Shown here: positions 17,252-26,000 of the stretch, piece after piece | Numbering within the stretch: position 1 is the stretch's first letter | Layout: each line of letters opens with the position of its first letter | Assembly: GCA_023458415.1 (NCBI GenBank) | Contig: JAEWZO010000002.1 | Coordinates: forward strand, 1 to 64,000 | Length of the DNA: 64,000 nt | Direction: 5' to 3' | DNA from: Bacteroidota bacterium | GTDB taxonomy: Bacteria > Bacteroidota > Bacteroidia > Flavobacteriales > Weeksellaceae | Program-made: the position numbers and the translations under genes | Notes under the pieces: generated by a model | Seen by the model: the letters and a program-made list of their open reading frames with translations, nothing else | The model's database searches: none | Told to the model about the DNA's origin: nothing

Positions 17252-17818
17252 ATGGAAAAAATACGTTGTGGTTGGTGCGAAAAAGACGAACTGTACAAAA
17301 AGTATCACGATGAGGAATGGGGAAGACCTGTGTATGATGATGATACAATCTTCCAGTTTCTGGTCCTCGAAAGTTTTCAGGCAGGTTTAAGTTGGTATAC
17401 TATTTTAAAGAAAAGAGAAAACTTCCGGGAAGCTTTTCTGAATTTCGATTACAAAAAAATTGCAGATTTCAATTCCGACGATGTGGAAAATCTGATGCAG
17501 AATCAGGGTATTATTCGCAACCGTTTAAAGATTCTTGCCACTATTAATAATGCACAGAAATTTCTTGAAGTACAGAGCGAATTCGGGAGCTTTTCAAAAT
17601 ATATCTGGAATTTCGTTGATGGTAAACCGATTGATAACCATCCTGAAACTTTAAGGGATATTCCAGCAACTTCTCAGATTTCAGATGCGCTCGCCAAAGA
17701 TTTAAAGAAAAGAGGGTTTAAATTTTTGGGATCTACCGTGATCTATGCGCACATGCAAGCTACTGGAATGGTCAATGATCACATAGCAAACTGTCATTGC
17801 AGAACAAGCTTTGGCTAA
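17252..17818 (+). CDS. tag: DNA-3-methyladenine glycosylase I
   Basis: A 188-residue base-excision repair enzyme that removes 3-methyladenine from alkylated DNA. The start MEKIRCGWCEKDELYKKYHDEEWG carries the N-terminal zinc ligands (Cys and the His of YHDEEWG); the C-terminal NDHIANCHC carries the remaining His/Cys ligands. The HhH-type core includes LVLESFQAGLSWYTILKKRENFREAF. Full family length. It overlaps the convergent small membrane-protein gene by 4 nt. Confidence 0.96.
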   Translation: MEKIRCGWCEKDELYKKYHDEEWGRPVYDDDTIFQFLVLESFQAGLSWYTILKKRENFREAFLNFDYKKIADFNSDDVENLMQNQGIIRNRLKILATINNAQKFLEVQSEFGSFSKYIWNFVDGKPIDNHPETLRDIPATSQISDALAKDLKKRGFKFLGSTVIYAHMQATGMVNDHIANCHCRTSFG

Positions 17819-17979
17819 CTATTTTCTTTGTTCGCCAAAAATCGAATCACCGAAATAAGACCAATTGCAAGGAAAAAACCTCGGAAGAATGACAAGCTGC
17901 CTTCTTCTGAAAAAAAATGAATAGCCGCTGCAATAAGCAAAGAAATTACAGCCACTATTCCGTATAGTTTTCTATCCAT
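17815..17979 (-). CDS. Small two-helix membrane protein
   Basis: A 54-residue protein with two hydrophobic stretches (YGIVAVISLLIAAAIHFF and FFRGFFLAIGLISVIRFL) separated by a short loop. ATG 17979 was preferred to the in-frame 18009 because it lies 3 nt after the phosphorylase stop codon, the usual operon spacing, whereas 18009 is inside the phosphorylase gene. Function unknown; probably cotranscribed with the phosphorylase. Confidence 0.65.
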   Translation of the reverse strand: MDRKLYGIVAVISLLIAAAIHFFSEEGSLSFFRGFFLAIGLISVIRFLANKENS

Positions 17980-17981
17980 AT

Positions 17982-18836
17982 TTATTTGATGATTCTTTCC
18001 AAAACCCATTCAATCATCATCTTCTCGGAAGCGTGATGGTCTGCAGAAAATTCACCGCGGCGTCTGTTCGCAATCACACAGTTTACTGTTAAAGCTTTAT
18101 GGCCCAAAAGTTTGGAAAGTCCATAAATCGCAGAAGTTTCCATTTCGAAATTGGTTACGCCAAGATCATTCAATGTTTCCAAAAACTGATCATCCAACGC
18201 TTTCAGACGAAGCTGTCTTCCCTGTGGCGCATAAAAACCAGGGAAAGTTGCCGTATTTCCAATATATTTCGCATCACTGTAATAATCGGAAATATCTTTA
18301 GCCCATTCAGAAAAATAGAGCATTCCTTTTATTCTCTCGTATGGGAATTTATCAAGGAAGTTTCTGGAGAATTCATTCTCAAACTGATAATCTGAATAGA
18401 AATGCAGAAGACCGTCCAATCCCACAACATTTTCCGTAACCATCATATTATCCACTTCCACATCAGGATTTACAGAACCGCAAGTTCCTAAACGGAAAAG
18501 CTGAAGAGATTTGTGTTCGTTCTTGAATTCTTTATTCTTAAGATCAATATTTACCAAAGCATCCAGTTCGTTCATCACGATATCGATATTTTCTGTACCG
18601 ATTCCGGATGACATCACCGTAATTCTTTCACCACGTAAAGTACCGGTATGCGTATAAAATTCTCTCTTGTTTTTTTGAACTTCAATTTTGTCGAAATATT
18701 TAGAAACCCTCGGAACACGGTCCGGATCACCAACCAAAATAATTTTCTCGGCAATATCTTCAGGTAGTAAATTCAGGTGATAAACACTCCCGTCGTCATT
18801 CAAAACTAATTCGGAAGCTGCAAGTTTGTTTAGCAT
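17982..18836 (-). CDS. Nucleoside phosphorylase (uridine phosphorylase-like)
   Basis: A 284-residue member of the PNP/UDP family, which splits nucleosides with phosphate for salvage. Visible: the phosphate-binding GDPDRVPRVSKYFD near residue 36, MSSGIGTENIDIV near residue 75, and TNFEMETSAIYGLSKLLGH near residue 225. The FEMET motif and length fit uridine phosphorylase better than trimeric PNP, but exact nucleoside preference is uncertain. It is followed by the small membrane-protein gene. Confidence 0.88.
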   Translation of the reverse strand: MLNKLAASELVLNDDGSVYHLNLLPEDIAEKIILVGDPDRVPRVSKYFDKIEVQKNKREFYTHTGTLRGERITVMSSGIGTENIDIVMNELDALVNIDLKNKEFKNEHKSLQLFRLGTCGSVNPDVEVDNMMVTENVVGLDGLLHFYSDYQFENEFSRNFLDKFPYERIKGMLYFSEWAKDISDYYSDAKYIGNTATFPGFYAPQGRQLRLKALDDQFLETLNDLGVTNFEMETSAIYGLSKLLGHKALTVNCVIANRRRGEFSADHHASEKMMIEWVLERIIK

Positions 18837-18892
18837 ATTATTTATTTTTTATCTGCATCAAAGGCAGAAATTCTACTTTTTTCGGATGTAAC

Positions 18893-19216
18893 TTATCCTC
18901 CTACACGTTTTGTTTTATAGCCCATTTCCTGAAGAATCTTCATGATTTTGGCACGGTTATCACCCTGTATCACAATGATTCCGTCTTTCTCCGATCCGCC
19001 AATTCCCAATGTGGTTTTTATCTTTTTCGAAATCATTTTCAAATCGTCATCGCTGCCTTCAAAACCTTCGATAAGTGTTACTGGTTTTCCGTTGCGGCCT
19101 TTCTTTTCGAATTTACAGATGAGCGGTTCTTTCTGCACAAATTTTTCTTCGGGCATTTCGAAATCCTGCTCTTCGTGGTCAGGAAAAAGATTTTTCAGTT
19201 GGTCTCTTAAATCCAT
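18893..19216 (-). CDS. SUI1/YciH family translation initiation factor-like protein
   Basis: A 107-residue protein with the SUI1 fold: KGRNGKPVTLIEGFEGSDDDLKMISKKIKTTLGIGG-type core, then IVIQGDNRAKIMKILQEMGYKTKR. Eukaryotic eIF1 and E. coli YciH influence start-codon selection; the bacterial role is less clear. A TAAATTTG box ends 4 nt before the ATG, so its mRNA is predicted to be leaderless, notable for a translation-initiation protein. Confidence 0.9.
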   Translation of the reverse strand: MDLRDQLKNLFPDHEEQDFEMPEEKFVQKEPLICKFEKKGRNGKPVTLIEGFEGSDDDLKMISKKIKTTLGIGGSEKDGIIVIQGDNRAKIMKILQEMGYKTKRVGG

Positions 19217-19220
19217 AAAA

Positions 19221-19228
19221 CAAATTTA
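19221..19228 (-). promoter_or_regulatory. TAnnTTTG -7 box for the SUI1 gene
   Basis: TAAATTTG on the minus strand, only 4 nt before the ATG at 19216. Confidence 0.6.
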
Positions 19229-19293
19229 ATGATAATCTAAAGATCAACAAAGCTGCGGTTTCTTAATTATTGCGCTTTTTAGGCATTTTCCGT

Positions 19294-19301
19294 TATATTT
19301 G
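19294..19301 (+). promoter_or_regulatory. TAnnTTTG -7 box for the CPBP-rdgB-rnz cluster
   Basis: TATATTTG, 17 nt before the ATG at 19319. Confidence 0.65.
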
Positions 19302-19318
19302 TGTATTATTAAGACTGC

Positions 19319-20140
19319 ATGCGGAACAAAAAATTTATCTTCGACAGGCGTGGCGCTGCTGCTCTAATTGCTGGAATGCTTGTCGGTGCATTGTTGGTGT
19401 CCATCATTAACGTGATCTCGATGTTCGTTTTTAATGAAAACCTTCAGTATACTGACTGGTATTCGGTTATTGCGAATGCAGTCGTTTTTTTGGCAGCCAT
19501 TTTCGCTTTCGATTATTTCGTGGCCAGAAGAGATATGGGAAAACCTCTCAACTTCAATCTTTCTTCCAGAAATTTAGGAACCTATCTTCTTATTTTTCCA
19601 ATGTTTTTTGGGATGATGCTTATCGCAGAATTTATTACAGGTAAAATCCCGATTTCAGGACCTTTCTTTGGTGAACTGTATAAAATTTTCTCGGAACTGA
19701 TGGAGCAAATGACCCGCGACAAAGCAACACTCATTCTGCTTGCCGTTATTATGGCGCCACTTTTTGAGGAAATAATTTTTCGCGGTATTATTCAGAAAGG
19801 ATTGATCAATAAAGGAATAGATCCAATGAAAGCCATTCTGATTGCATCTGTAGTTTTTGGATTAATTCACGGTAATCCATGGCAGTTTGTAGGCGCTGTT
19901 TTATTAGGTTGTGTTCTGGGTTTGGTATATTACAAAACAAAAAGTCTGTTGCTTCCTATTTTGCTTCATGCTTTTAATAATCTGTGTTCCGCAATGCTGA
20001 TTTTTTATAGTGACACAGAAAGTTTTGCAGATGCCTTTCAGATTCAGGACTGGATTTTACTGATTGCAGGTATTGTAATATTCGCTGTTTTCTTTTATTT
20101 GTTCATGAAAAAATACCGCGTTATTTACGCTGAAAATTAA
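19319..20140 (+). CDS. CPBP family intramembrane glutamic endopeptidase
   Basis: A 273-residue integral membrane protein with about seven to eight hydrophobic segments and all three motifs of the CPBP/Rce1 family: EEIIFRG (catalytic Glu pair, near residue 157), FGLIHGNPWQF (motif 2 His, near residue 185), and HAFNN (motif 3, near residue 220). These proteases cleave within the membrane; bacterial members are linked to peptide maturation or immunity, but the substrate here is unknown. It is first in a run with rdgB and rnz (4-nt gap to rdgB). Confidence 0.9.
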   Translation: MRNKKFIFDRRGAAALIAGMLVGALLVSIINVISMFVFNENLQYTDWYSVIANAVVFLAAIFAFDYFVARRDMGKPLNFNLSSRNLGTYLLIFPMFFGMMLIAEFITGKIPISGPFFGELYKIFSELMEQMTRDKATLILLAVIMAPLFEEIIFRGIIQKGLINKGIDPMKAILIASVVFGLIHGNPWQFVGAVLLGCVLGLVYYKTKSLLLPILLHAFNNLCSAMLIFYSDTESFADAFQIQDWILLIAGIVIFAVFFYLFMKKYRVIYAEN

Positions 20141-20144
20141 TTTG

Positions 20145-20747
20145 ATGAAAGAGATTCTTATTGCAACGCATAACCTCCATAAAAAAGAGGAAATTCAACA
20201 GATTCTGGGTACTCATTACAATGTGACTTCGCTGTCGGATTATGATATGCATGACGAAATTGTGGAGGACGGAAAAACGTTTCACGAGAATGCGCTGATT
20301 AAGGCAAAATTCTGTTTTGAAAAAACCGGACAGGCAAGTCTTGGAGACGATTCGGGTTTGGTGGTTGAAGCGATCGATGGACGACCGGGAATTTTTTCAG
20401 CCCGATATGCAGGGAATCACGATTTTAAGAAAAATATTGAAAAAGTTCTTCAGGAAATGTCGGACGAAGACAACCGAAACGCTTATTTCGTGACTGTAAT
20501 GTGTCTTCAGGATGAAACAGGTATTCATTATTTTGAAGGTCGTGTGTATGGGAAATTACTTCGTGAAAGTTGTGGTGAGAAAGGATTTGGATACGATCCG
20601 ATTTTCGTTCCGGATGGTCACAACATCACATTTGCAGAAATGCCCGCAGAAGAGAAAAACAAAATCAGCCACCGAAAAAATGCAATTGATAAATTTCTTG
20701 CATTCATGAAAGAAAGAAAGAACAGAATAACAGAATCAGAAAAATAA
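20145..20747 (+). CDS. rdgB: XTP/dITP diphosphatase (RdgB/HAM1)
   Basis: A 200-residue house-cleaning enzyme that hydrolyses dITP, XTP and related deaminated purine nucleotides to monophosphates. Visible: N-terminal IATHNLHKKEEI, GDDSGLVVEAIDGRPGIFSARYAG near residue 66, GEKGFGYDPIFVPDG near residue 146, and SHRKNAIDKF near the C-terminus. ATG 20145 is used; an in-frame TTG immediately before it is unlikely to matter. It sits between the CPBP protease gene and rnz with 4-nt gaps. Confidence 0.96.
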   Translation: MKEILIATHNLHKKEEIQQILGTHYNVTSLSDYDMHDEIVEDGKTFHENALIKAKFCFEKTGQASLGDDSGLVVEAIDGRPGIFSARYAGNHDFKKNIEKVLQEMSDEDNRNAYFVTVMCLQDETGIHYFEGRVYGKLLRESCGEKGFGYDPIFVPDGHNITFAEMPAEEKNKISHRKNAIDKFLAFMKERKNRITESEK

Positions 20748-20751
20748 CGGT

Positions 20752-21672
20752 TTGAGCACTTATCTTACTATACTCGGTTTCAACTCCGCCATTCCAACGG
20801 TTAATTCTTCGCCCACAGCGCAGCTTCTTGAAATGGAAGAACGCTTTTTTCTGATCGATTGTGGCGAAGGAACACAGGTGCAGCTGCGGAAAGCGAAGGC
20901 GCGATTTTCAAAAATCAATCATATTTTCATATCGCATCTTCATGGTGACCATTGTTTCGGTTTGCCCGGACTTATCGCATCTTTCCGCCTTTTAGGAAGG
21001 GAAACTGCGCTGCATATTTACGGACCGAAAGGAATCAAAGAAATGCTTGAAACAATTTTCAGAATTACCGAAACGCAACGTGTTTTTGAAGTTGTGTATC
21101 ATGAACTAGAAAACAAAGAATCCGAAAAAATCTACGAGGACAACAGGGTAGAAGTATACACAATCCCTATGAATCACCGTGTGTACTGCAACGGTTATCT
21201 TTTCCGTGAGAAAACAAAAGATCGCCACCTCAACATGCAGGAAATCTCAAAATATCCAGAAATTGAAACCTGTGATTATCATAATTTGAAACTTGGAAAA
21301 GATTTTCAGCTGAGCGACGGTTACATTTTGAAGAATGAAATCTTAACGACCGATCCTGCAAAATCTGTGAGCTACGCTTTTTGCAGTGACACGCGATACC
21401 GTGAAGAAATTGTGCCGATAATTCAGGATGTGGATGTGCTTTATCACGAAGCAACTTTTCTGCATGATCTTAAAGAAATGGCGGATTATACAGGACACAC
21501 AACTGCTTTGGAAGCAGCCCGAATTGCACGGAAAGCCAACGTCGGCAAACTTATTTTAGGACATTTTTCGAATAGATATGGCGATCTTACAGTTTTTACT
21601 GATGAAGCGCGCGAAGTTTTTCCAAATTCTTACCTGCCAAAAGCACTTGAGCCTGTGAAAATCGGGATTTAA
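20752..21672 (+). CDS. rnz: Ribonuclease Z
   Basis: A 306-residue metallo-beta-lactamase-fold tRNA 3' processing endonuclease. Visible: the zinc-binding HLHGDHCFGLPGL near residue 64, CSDTRY (Asp ligand) near residue 212, the ELAC-type TGHTTALEAARIA, and GHFSNRY near the C-terminus. The start is TTG, 4 nt after the rdgB stop; the next in-frame ATG would remove about 26 conserved N-terminal residues. TIGR02757 follows 9 nt downstream. Confidence 0.96.
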   Translation: MSTYLTILGFNSAIPTVNSSPTAQLLEMEERFFLIDCGEGTQVQLRKAKARFSKINHIFISHLHGDHCFGLPGLIASFRLLGRETALHIYGPKGIKEMLETIFRITETQRVFEVVYHELENKESEKIYEDNRVEVYTIPMNHRVYCNGYLFREKTKDRHLNMQEISKYPEIETCDYHNLKLGKDFQLSDGYILKNEILTTDPAKSVSYAFCSDTRYREEIVPIIQDVDVLYHEATFLHDLKEMADYTGHTTALEAARIARKANVGKLILGHFSNRYGDLTVFTDEAREVFPNSYLPKALEPVKIGI

Positions 21673-21681
21673 GTTTGAATA

Positions 21682-22449
21682 ATGAAGTTTGAAGAACTAA
21701 GAGATTTCCTTAATGAAAAAGCTGATTTTTACAACACTTCGGATTTTATTGCCGATGATCCGGTTAAGATTCCTCATCAGTTTTCGCTGAAACAGGATAT
21801 TGAAATTGCAGGTTTTCTCACAGCTGTAATTTCTTGGGGCAACAGAAAATCAATTATTAAAGATGCTGAAAAAATGATGGAATGGATGGGAAAATCTCCG
21901 TACGATTTCATTCTGAATCATCAAACTTCAGACTTGGATTTTGTTGAAAACAAAGCCGTTCACCGGACTTTTAGTGCTGAAGATTTCAGATTTTTTGCTT
22001 CTGCGCTGAAAAGAATTTATCAAAAGTATGATTCAATGGAATACCTTTTCCTTACCGAAAATGAAGAAGAAAATTTCCGTCACGCCATCGAAAGATTCCG
22101 TACTGAATTTTTCTTGGAAAATCCGACGCACCGGAGCACAAAACACATTAGTTCGCCGTACAAAAACTCATCTTCTAAAAGATTAATGATGTTTCTCCGC
22201 TGGATGGTTCGGAATGACAGAAAAGGAGTTGACTTTGGGATTTGGGACCGCATCAATCCAGCATTCCTTTCAGTTCCGCTTGATGTTCATACCGGAAATA
22301 TTTCGAGGAAACTTTCTTTGGTTTCACGCAAACAGAACGATTGGAAAACCGTTGAAGAAATGGATCATGTCCTAAGAAAATTTGACGATAAAGATCCGGC
22401 GAAATATGATTTTGCTCTTTTCGGATTGGGAGTTTCGGGAGATTTTTGA
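21682..22449 (+). CDS. TIGR02757 (DUF2400) family protein
   Basis: A 255-residue soluble protein matching TIGR02757: FLNEKADFYNTSDFIADDPVKIPH at the N-terminus, ISWGNRKSIIKDA, KRLMMFLRWMVRNDRKGVDFGIW, and a C-terminal KYDFALFGLGV. The conserved GLGV and helical layout recall helix-hairpin-helix DNA glycosylase-like proteins, but the function is not established. It is tightly spaced after rnz (9 nt), suggesting one transcript with CPBP-rdgB-rnz. Confidence 0.85.
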   Translation: MKFEELRDFLNEKADFYNTSDFIADDPVKIPHQFSLKQDIEIAGFLTAVISWGNRKSIIKDAEKMMEWMGKSPYDFILNHQTSDLDFVENKAVHRTFSAEDFRFFASALKRIYQKYDSMEYLFLTENEEENFRHAIERFRTEFFLENPTHRSTKHISSPYKNSSSKRLMMFLRWMVRNDRKGVDFGIWDRINPAFLSVPLDVHTGNISRKLSLVSRKQNDWKTVEEMDHVLRKFDDKDPAKYDFALFGLGVSGDF

Positions 22450-22474
22450 TATTTTTAAACCTCGAAATTACATT

Positions 22475-23029
22475 ATGGAAATCAACACTAAAAACCAGGA
22501 ACGGCTGAGTATTCTTGAAAAAATTGCCAACGGCGTGATTTGGTGGATAGGTTCCATACCGTCGCTCGTTGTGCATACACTGCTGTTTATTTTAAGTTTT
22601 GCGCTTCCGATTTTTGGTCTTGTTGAATTTGATAAAATGCTGCTTGTTTTAACTACCGTTGTTTCATTGGAAGCAATTTACCTCGCAATTTTCATTCAGA
22701 TGTCTGTAAATAAAAGTCAGGAACATATTGAGGATATTCGGGAAGACATCGAAGAAATCCAAGATGATATTGAAGAAATCAGTGAGGATATCGAGGAAAT
22801 CAGTGAGGATATCGAAGAGATTAGTGATGATATTGAAGACATTCAGGAAGACATTGAGGAAATAAATGAAGACGAGGACGACGAAGAAGATCACAATGAG
22901 CGTGCGAAGAAAGTAATGCTGAGAAGTAACGTAGCAAGCAACAAAAATGATATCTCATCACTGAAGAGCAGAATTGCGGAACTGGAAAAACTATTGGATG
23001 ACTTAAAGGAAAATCCTAAGAATATGTAA
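22475..23029 (+). CDS. DUF1003-like membrane protein with acidic heptad-repeat coiled coil
   Basis: A 184-residue protein. Residues 20-78 contain two membrane helices with DUF1003-like sequence (WWIGSIPSLVVHTLLF and LLVLTTVVSLEAIYLAIFIQM). Residues 85-131 are seven-residue repeats of the type EDIEEIS, encoded by 21-bp near-repeats, two of them nearly identical. They predict a long, strongly acidic coiled coil. A second coiled coil follows (SLKSRIAELEKLLDDL). ATG 22475 is chosen because the upstream in-frame start lies inside the previous gene. The acidic stalk faces the cytoplasm if both helices are inserted as a hairpin. Function unknown. Confidence 0.78.
   Translation: MEINTKNQERLSILEKIANGVIWWIGSIPSLVVHTLLFILSFALPIFGLVEFDKMLLVLTTVVSLEAIYLAIFIQMSVNKSQEHIEDIREDIEEIQDDIEEISEDIEEISEDIEEISDDIEDIQEDIEEINEDEDDEEDHNERAKKVMLRSNVASNKNDISSLKSRIAELEKLLDDLKENPKNM
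22727..22867 (+). repeat. 21-bp (7-residue) tandem repeats coding an acidic coiled coil
   Basis: About six to seven in-frame degenerate units encoding (E/D)DIEEI(S/Q/N). Units near 22779-22820 are nearly identical at the DNA level, consistent with slippage-type expansion. Confidence 0.7.
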
Positions 23030-23054
23030 AATATGGTGATAATTTTATAAATGT

Positions 23055-23062
23055 TATATTTG
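23055..23062 (+). promoter_or_regulatory. TAnnTTTG -7 box for the T9SS cargo gene
   Basis: TATATTTG, 20 nt before the GTG start at 23083. Confidence 0.6.
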
Positions 23063-23082
23063 GGAAACCATTTCTAAGCTAT

Positions 23083-26000
23083 GTGAAAAATTTATCATCT
23101 CTCCTTTTAATTCTAGTTTTCAGTGTACTTACAGCACAGAAAACAGAGCGTTCACCACTAACTGAAATCCCTTCACCTGAAAGCCTCCGTGCCGGAGCTT
23201 TTATTGATGTTAACAGCAATAATCATCCGGAATCATCGTGGACTATTGAAAAACTGATTAAAGATGTTTTGATTACAGGAGGAGGAGCGTGTTCCAATCC
23301 TGAAATCAGCAATGTAAAAGTTTCTCCCAACTTGCAGGCAACGAGCGTTAACCGTTCTTGGGGATATTTCAACAGTGGCACAACAGCTTTCCCTTTCGAA
23401 GAAGGAATTATTCTTACAACAGGGTACGCAAGAAATGCCGGTAACGTACTCATGTCAAGTGCTTTAAGTGATAATTTACCAACCGGGAGCGACGATGACC
23501 TTGCACAGGTTGTTCCTGGAGTAAGTTTATACAATGCAACATATATTGAGTTCGATTTCGTTCCGCAGTCTTCTCAGGTAACATTCAATTATATTTTTGC
23601 TTCGGAAGAGTACACGGGTTCTTTTCCCTGTACCTACACAGATGCATTTGCACTGTTACTCAAAAAAGTAGGTGATCCAAACTACATCAACTTGGCGGTA
23701 TTGCCTGATGGCAAAGGCCCTGTGGCCGTAACCAACATAGTTCCCGATGATTACTATTGCGGACCGATAAATGAGGAGTATTTCGAAGGTCATTTTAGCA
23801 CGGAGACTAATTTTAGAGGTAGAACTATTCCCTTAAGAGCATCTGCTACTGTGGAACCCGGAGTTAAATACCGCTTTAAAATGGTTCTTGCAGACGCTGA
23901 TGATTACAAATACGATTCAGGAGTTTTTCTTTAGGCAGGTTCTTTCAATTTTTGGGTACAGTTTCAGGATGAGGCAGGTGTTAGCTTACCTGATTCCATC
24001 ACGATGTGTAATCTTACTCCGCAAACTTTGGTAGCAATTACGAATGATACTAATGCGCAATTTAAATGGTACCAAAATAACAACCTAATACCTTCAGCAA
24101 CTACAAATACCTATACTGCAACAGATCCGGGTATTTATAAAGTAGAGGTTTATATACCAAACAATAACTGTCCGGGAGAAGCTACTGTTGAAATTATTGG
24201 TGGAACGTTTCCAACTGTTTCGAGCTCTGTACTTAAGAAATGTGCAACTACACCCAATGCTACTACTGCAACTTTTAACCTGACAGAAGCAGAAAGTGCA
24301 TTATCCAGCACACCGGGCGTAACATTCAGGTATTATTTGACTGAAAGTTATGCACTGGCCGGGAACAATATTTTTATTAAAAATCCTGCTGCTTTCAACT
24401 CGGTAACTACAAGGTTGTATGTTCGAGTAAGCAATGGCGACTGTGCAAAAGTTACTGAATTAGATTTGGTAGTCAATCCCATGCCGCCGAAGCCGACAAT
24501 TACAAAATCTGCAAACTCAATTTGTGCCGAAACTCCTGTAATTCTTACTTCAAGTTCACCTACGGGGAACCTTTGGTCTACCGGTGAAACTACTCAAAGT
24601 ATTTCAGTTACCACACCGGGAGTATACACACTTACCTATAAAGATGGTAATAACTGTCAATCGCCGAGCAGTTTTGTGGTAATTTCAAAGACAGAAAATC
24701 CGAATGTTCAGATTTCCGGTAATCTTGTTTTTTGTGAAGGGTCATCAACAACTCTTACTTCAAGCTCGACAACTGGAAATGAATGGTCTACTGGAGAAAC
24801 AACTCAGAGCATTATTGTAAATACTCCAGGAATATATACTGTAACAGTGACCACAGAAAGTGGCTGTACATTCTCAGAAAGCGTAAATGTTACCGAAACA
24901 GGTGCAACGACTGTGAATATCGCAGCTCCACAAAAAATAACCTGTACTGTAGATCAAGTTATGCTTGATGCAACAACTTCAGTTTACGAAGAAGGCAGTA
25001 CTTTTTTATGGGCGGCTTCCAATGGAGGAAATATTGTTTCTGGTGGAAACACACTACAGCCCATCGTAAATAAAGCGGGAACTTATACACTTACAATTAC
25101 CGGAACAGTTTGTACGGCATCCAAATCAGTAGTTGTAACAGCAGATATGTCTGTTACAGCACCTGTAATTACCGCTAACAGAAATATTATTTGTCCTGGT
25201 GAAACAGTAACGCTAACCTCAAGCTATGCCACAGGAAATGTATGGTCAACTGGAGCAACAACACAGTCTATTACCGTTTCGAGTGCGGGAACTTATACCC
25301 TGAAAACTAATGTGGGATCTTGTACATCGGCTACGGTTTCATACACCGTTACCTCTGCAACGGATCCTAATATTCAGATTTCCGGAAATCTTAGTTTTTG
25401 TGAAGGTTCTTCAACAGTACTTACTTCAAGTGTAGCGAACGGAAACATTTGGTCAAATGGTGAAACCACTCAGTCAATTACTGTAACTGCACCAGGTGTA
25501 TATACAGTTCAGGTTACAACTTCGCAGGGTTGTACATTCGAAAAATCAGTAACTGTAACTAGTGTTCCGAAGACAATAGTAAATATTGCGACGCCACAAC
25601 AAATTACCTGTACCGTTAGTCAAATAACTTTAGACGCTTCAACTTCAATATATCAATCGGAAAGTGCTTTCCTATGGACAGCTTCTAACGGAGGAAATAT
25701 TGTTTCAGGTGCAAATACTCTAAAACCCATTGTAAATAAAGCTGGAACTTATACCCTGAAAATTACCGGATCAGTATGTAACGCTACAGAATCAGTAATT
25801 GTTACTGCAGATATGAATGTTGAAGCACCTTTAATTACAGCTAGCCAAAACATTCTTTGTCCGGGTGGAACGGTTACTTTAACATCAAGCTACGCGACAG
25901 GAAATGTTTGGTCTACAGGTGAAACTACTAAAAGTATCACCGTTTCCACTGCGGGAACTTATACCTTGAAAACCACTGTGGGAACTTGTACATCCGCAAC

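Noticed and set aside
19319..20140. Bacteriocin-maturation or immunity protease system around the CPBP gene
   Set aside because: The neighbours are rdgB and rnz, and no precursor peptide or ABC exporter is present.
23932..23934. Possible recoding (selenocysteine or pyrrolysine) at the amber codon
   Set aside because: The stop is TAG, not TGA, the position is not a catalytic residue, and pyrrolysine use is not known in Bacteroidota; a plain nonsense change is simpler.
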